The notes beneath the pieces are model-generated. The model did not search any database. It saw nothing but the letters and a program-made list of their open reading frames with translations, and was not told the origin of the DNA. Shown here one piece after another: positions 61,852 to 64,000 of a stretch of 64,000 nucleotides of DNA (its first letter is position 1; every line of letters starts with the position of its first letter). The stretch is from Todiramphus chloris collaris. Lineage: Eukaryota; Chordata; Aves; Coraciiformes; Alcedinidae. The DNA is taken from positions 7,675,577-7,739,576 of the forward strand of contig JANVCC010000076.1 of assembly GCA_025345505.1 (NCBI GenBank), written 5' to 3'. Made by a program: the position numbers and the translations under genes.

Positions 61852-63491
61852 TCTGGCTTTTGATATCTCAGGAACTGCTACTGTCAGCTGTCTACATGAC
61901 CCAGATGAACACCCTAGTAGCAATCATCAGAAGCAAATACACACCAGTTTCTCAGCTACCACTTACCTCTACCCAGTCCTAACCTAAAGCCAGGACCAAC
62001 AGCTGCAAGCACCATGAAGCAGCACAAGTGGCTTCTGCCACCTGCAGCCTACACAAGTCCAGCACCCACCACTACCACTTGACTGAGGCACCTTCAGAGC
62101 TCGACTGCGTGATCCTAAGAGCACTGCGATTGCTTTCTGATGGACCTTAATCCCAGGAGCTGTGAAGCCTACTTGTAAACCATGAGGTTTTTCAGACAAA
62201 GAGTGAAAGAAAGCAGAGAAGTATACAGAAGATTAATATAGCAAATATTGTCAAACTCCTGGAATATTTGCAAAGTTTATATTCAAGACAAACAGTAAAC
62301 AGATTTCTTCCGTTCTGAGCATTTTGTAGGTAGTATAGGGTCAGGGTCTATCCATTCCTGTTGCAATAGGCATATGAGTAATAGTAATAATTTCAACATA
62401 AACCTCTCTTCTCCAAGGAGAAAGTACAACAGCATAACTACAGGAAGCAGGTATTTCATGTTCTTTACATCCTAAACATCAGAGTCTAGTGAGCAACACA
62501 ACCTTAGAGTTTGAGAAACATACTAGATAGTATTTAGGTATTAACTGTCCTAAAATACAGACAGACATGTCATATAGCAGCAATCTTAACCAACTCCTTT
62601 CGCAAATTGAGCAGGTTTCCTTGCAGATATTTTTAGTTCCAACAGAGACTTAAGATCAGATTCCAACCTCCTGGCTAAAAATTGATTCTAATTCAGTGCT
62701 TCAAGTCTGATTTCAAATTAATCCTACAATGCTGAAATACAAACCATAATCACTTTATTTTGTGCTCTTTGTCTGCTATTAATTGAAGACAGGTTTTCCA
62801 ACCCTTGTATCTTCCTTAGGCAGAAAACTCAATTCACTCAAAGTCAGAAGTTAAAAAAAAATGTACATGTTCCCTCATCTCTTCCCTTCAGTGAAAAAAA
62901 AAAGTTTAAAGCCTTATTTTGAAAGTGTTAAAAAGAAAGGCTATTTTAGAAGCATACAACTCATGATCATAAAAAAAAAAAAAGTCAAAAAACATGCTCA
63001 CAGATTCCAACTCCCAAAATCCTAACACAAATGTTATGTTTCAATATATATGCATTCCCTCACCACCATCCCATCCCATAGGAAATGTTAATTTTTCCTG
63101 TCTGTTCAAGTGACCATTGAACATACTTGAAGGACAGGGACATTGCCTGGGTTTGCCCTGCCTTTCTTTTTACAGAGTCTTACAGTCTTAAATACTGCAC
63201 CACCTTTTAATAAACAAGATAAAAATTACTAAACTAAAACTAAACACCTTGATTGATTTCACTTATAACAGACGCAGCACTGATAGCAAAAAGATCAGGG
63301 TATTACACTGTTACATTTCAGTTCCCTAGAGGATTTTTTCTTTTCTAAGCAGTGAAGAGATTTTTATTTGAATTTTTTTTTTTTCCTCTGTTGGTCATAA
63401 CTCTCTTAATGACATTTACCTTAACATTCATACATTCAGGTATGAAATATTAAAACAAAAAGAACAATCAGAAGTTGTGACTATATGTATC

Positions 63492-63710
63492 TTAAACCAG
63501 TATTTCAAGTCTCAAATGCTTTAGTTCTCCAGTAGCTTTGACTATCCTCTCTACACCTCTCGTGCCCATCAGTAGTTTATTATTTGCACTGACTCCAGTT
63601 TTACTGACTGCAATTAAGAATGCCCGAGGGATAGTTTCATCAGTATTCCCACTCTTGAGAGACTGCCATTTTCCTTCCGGCCCCAACTCCAGCTTTCCTT
63701 TCAAGTCTTA
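63492..63710 (-). other. Unidentified protein-like reading frame
   Basis: A minus-strand frame of about 70 codons, without an ATG, reads from just after an in-frame TAA near 63710 to a stop at 63492. Its composition is balanced (charged, aliphatic and small residues mixed; for example ...NNKLLMGTRGVERIVKATGE...), unlike the biased chance frames elsewhere. A good acceptor-like sequence (TTTTTCCTTGTTTAG) lies upstream on the minus strand, ending near 63769, but it leads into a different frame. An AATAAA-type signal lies downstream near 63365. I recognise no family. It may be a last exon, an old pseudogene, a diverged repeat or chance. Confidence 0.12.
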
Positions 63711-64000
63711 TTTGTGTGCATAGGAATTCAGCAACCAATTTGATACTTAGTACTAGGACAGGCATTGCTAAACAAGGAAAAATATCAAGATGAGGGGAGA
63801 TCAGCTTTATTTTATCAAAAAGGTGTGCTTTCCGTAGTTATCTCAACACTGCAGGCTGACTCTACCTGACTACCAAGATTATCAGGAAAAATCAAAGTGC
63901 TCATATGCTTATGACTGGGCAGCATTTTGGAAATTTGCTTTAGAATATTTACAAGGGTGCAAGCACACATCAATCACAAAAATCCGCTTGCATGCAAAAA
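63711..64000. other. Unique sequence at window end
   Basis: Nothing recognisable beyond the acceptor-like pyrimidine tract on the minus strand described for the preceding frame. Confidence 0.5.

Larger units (their letters stand above)
59601..63480. other. Unique non-coding sequence
   Basis: No gene recognised. A C-rich patch at 59631-59644 precedes the G19 run at 59819. G/T-rich words lie at 60007-60042. A perfect inverted repeat (60876-60901), a possible ancient repeat (61475-61570) and a 10-base tandem (61832-61851) are listed separately. Confidence 0.55.

Overview
This window looks like nuclear DNA from a bird, and I find no protein-coding exon, rRNA or tRNA in it that I can support. The best taxonomic evidence is a set of chicken-repeat 1 (CR1) LINE copies, on both strands. 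They carry the avian CR1 3' end: the block around 'GGGACCTTTCAAGGTCATC' on the minus-oriented copies, and 'TGATTCTATGA'-type termini on the plus-oriented ones. There is also one LTR with the compact TATA / AATAAA layout of avian endogenous retroviruses. A bird rich in CR1, such as a woodpecker relative, would fit the number and freshness of the copies, but that is only a guess. Nothing prokaryotic is present: there are no operons, no dense ORFs and no CRISPR array.

Layout. Positions 1-19,000 hold single-copy, AT-rich sequence broken by CR1 copies at 1355-1950 (+), 4358-4572 (-), 6095-6240 (+), 8728-8840 (+), 16615-17145 (-) and 18517-18820 (-). A probable solo LTR lies at about 18959-19221. 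Positions 19,200-28,450 are almost repeat-free. CR1 copies return at 28455-28753 (+), 33095-33212 (+), 35835-36735 (+, with an internal tandem duplication), 37845-38305 (-, unusually lacking its 3' end) and 47600-48232 (+). From 48.2 kb to the end there is only unique sequence, simple repeats, a 19-base G run at 59819 and a perfect inverted repeat at 60876.

Interpretation. The window is either the inside of a very large intron or an intergenic desert. Tracts of A and C far outnumber tracts of T and G on the given strand, which fits transcription from the minus strand, but this is inference. Several unique blocks look like long-range regulatory DNA because they combine homeodomain, POU, FOX, SOX or RUNX-type motifs with palindromes or retained CpG. 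The strongest are 11290-11650 (a perfect 14-base POU-type palindrome plus a FOX site) and 34380-34920 (a paired-homeodomain palindrome, a FOX palindrome and clustered CpG). Conservation could not be tested here, so these remain candidates.

I found no convincing new biological system. The most useful leads are the two candidate enhancers, the internally duplicated CR1, a 128-base stretch that reads as identical in two CR1 copies 21 kb apart, and a protein-like minus-strand reading frame near 63.5 kb that I cannot identify.
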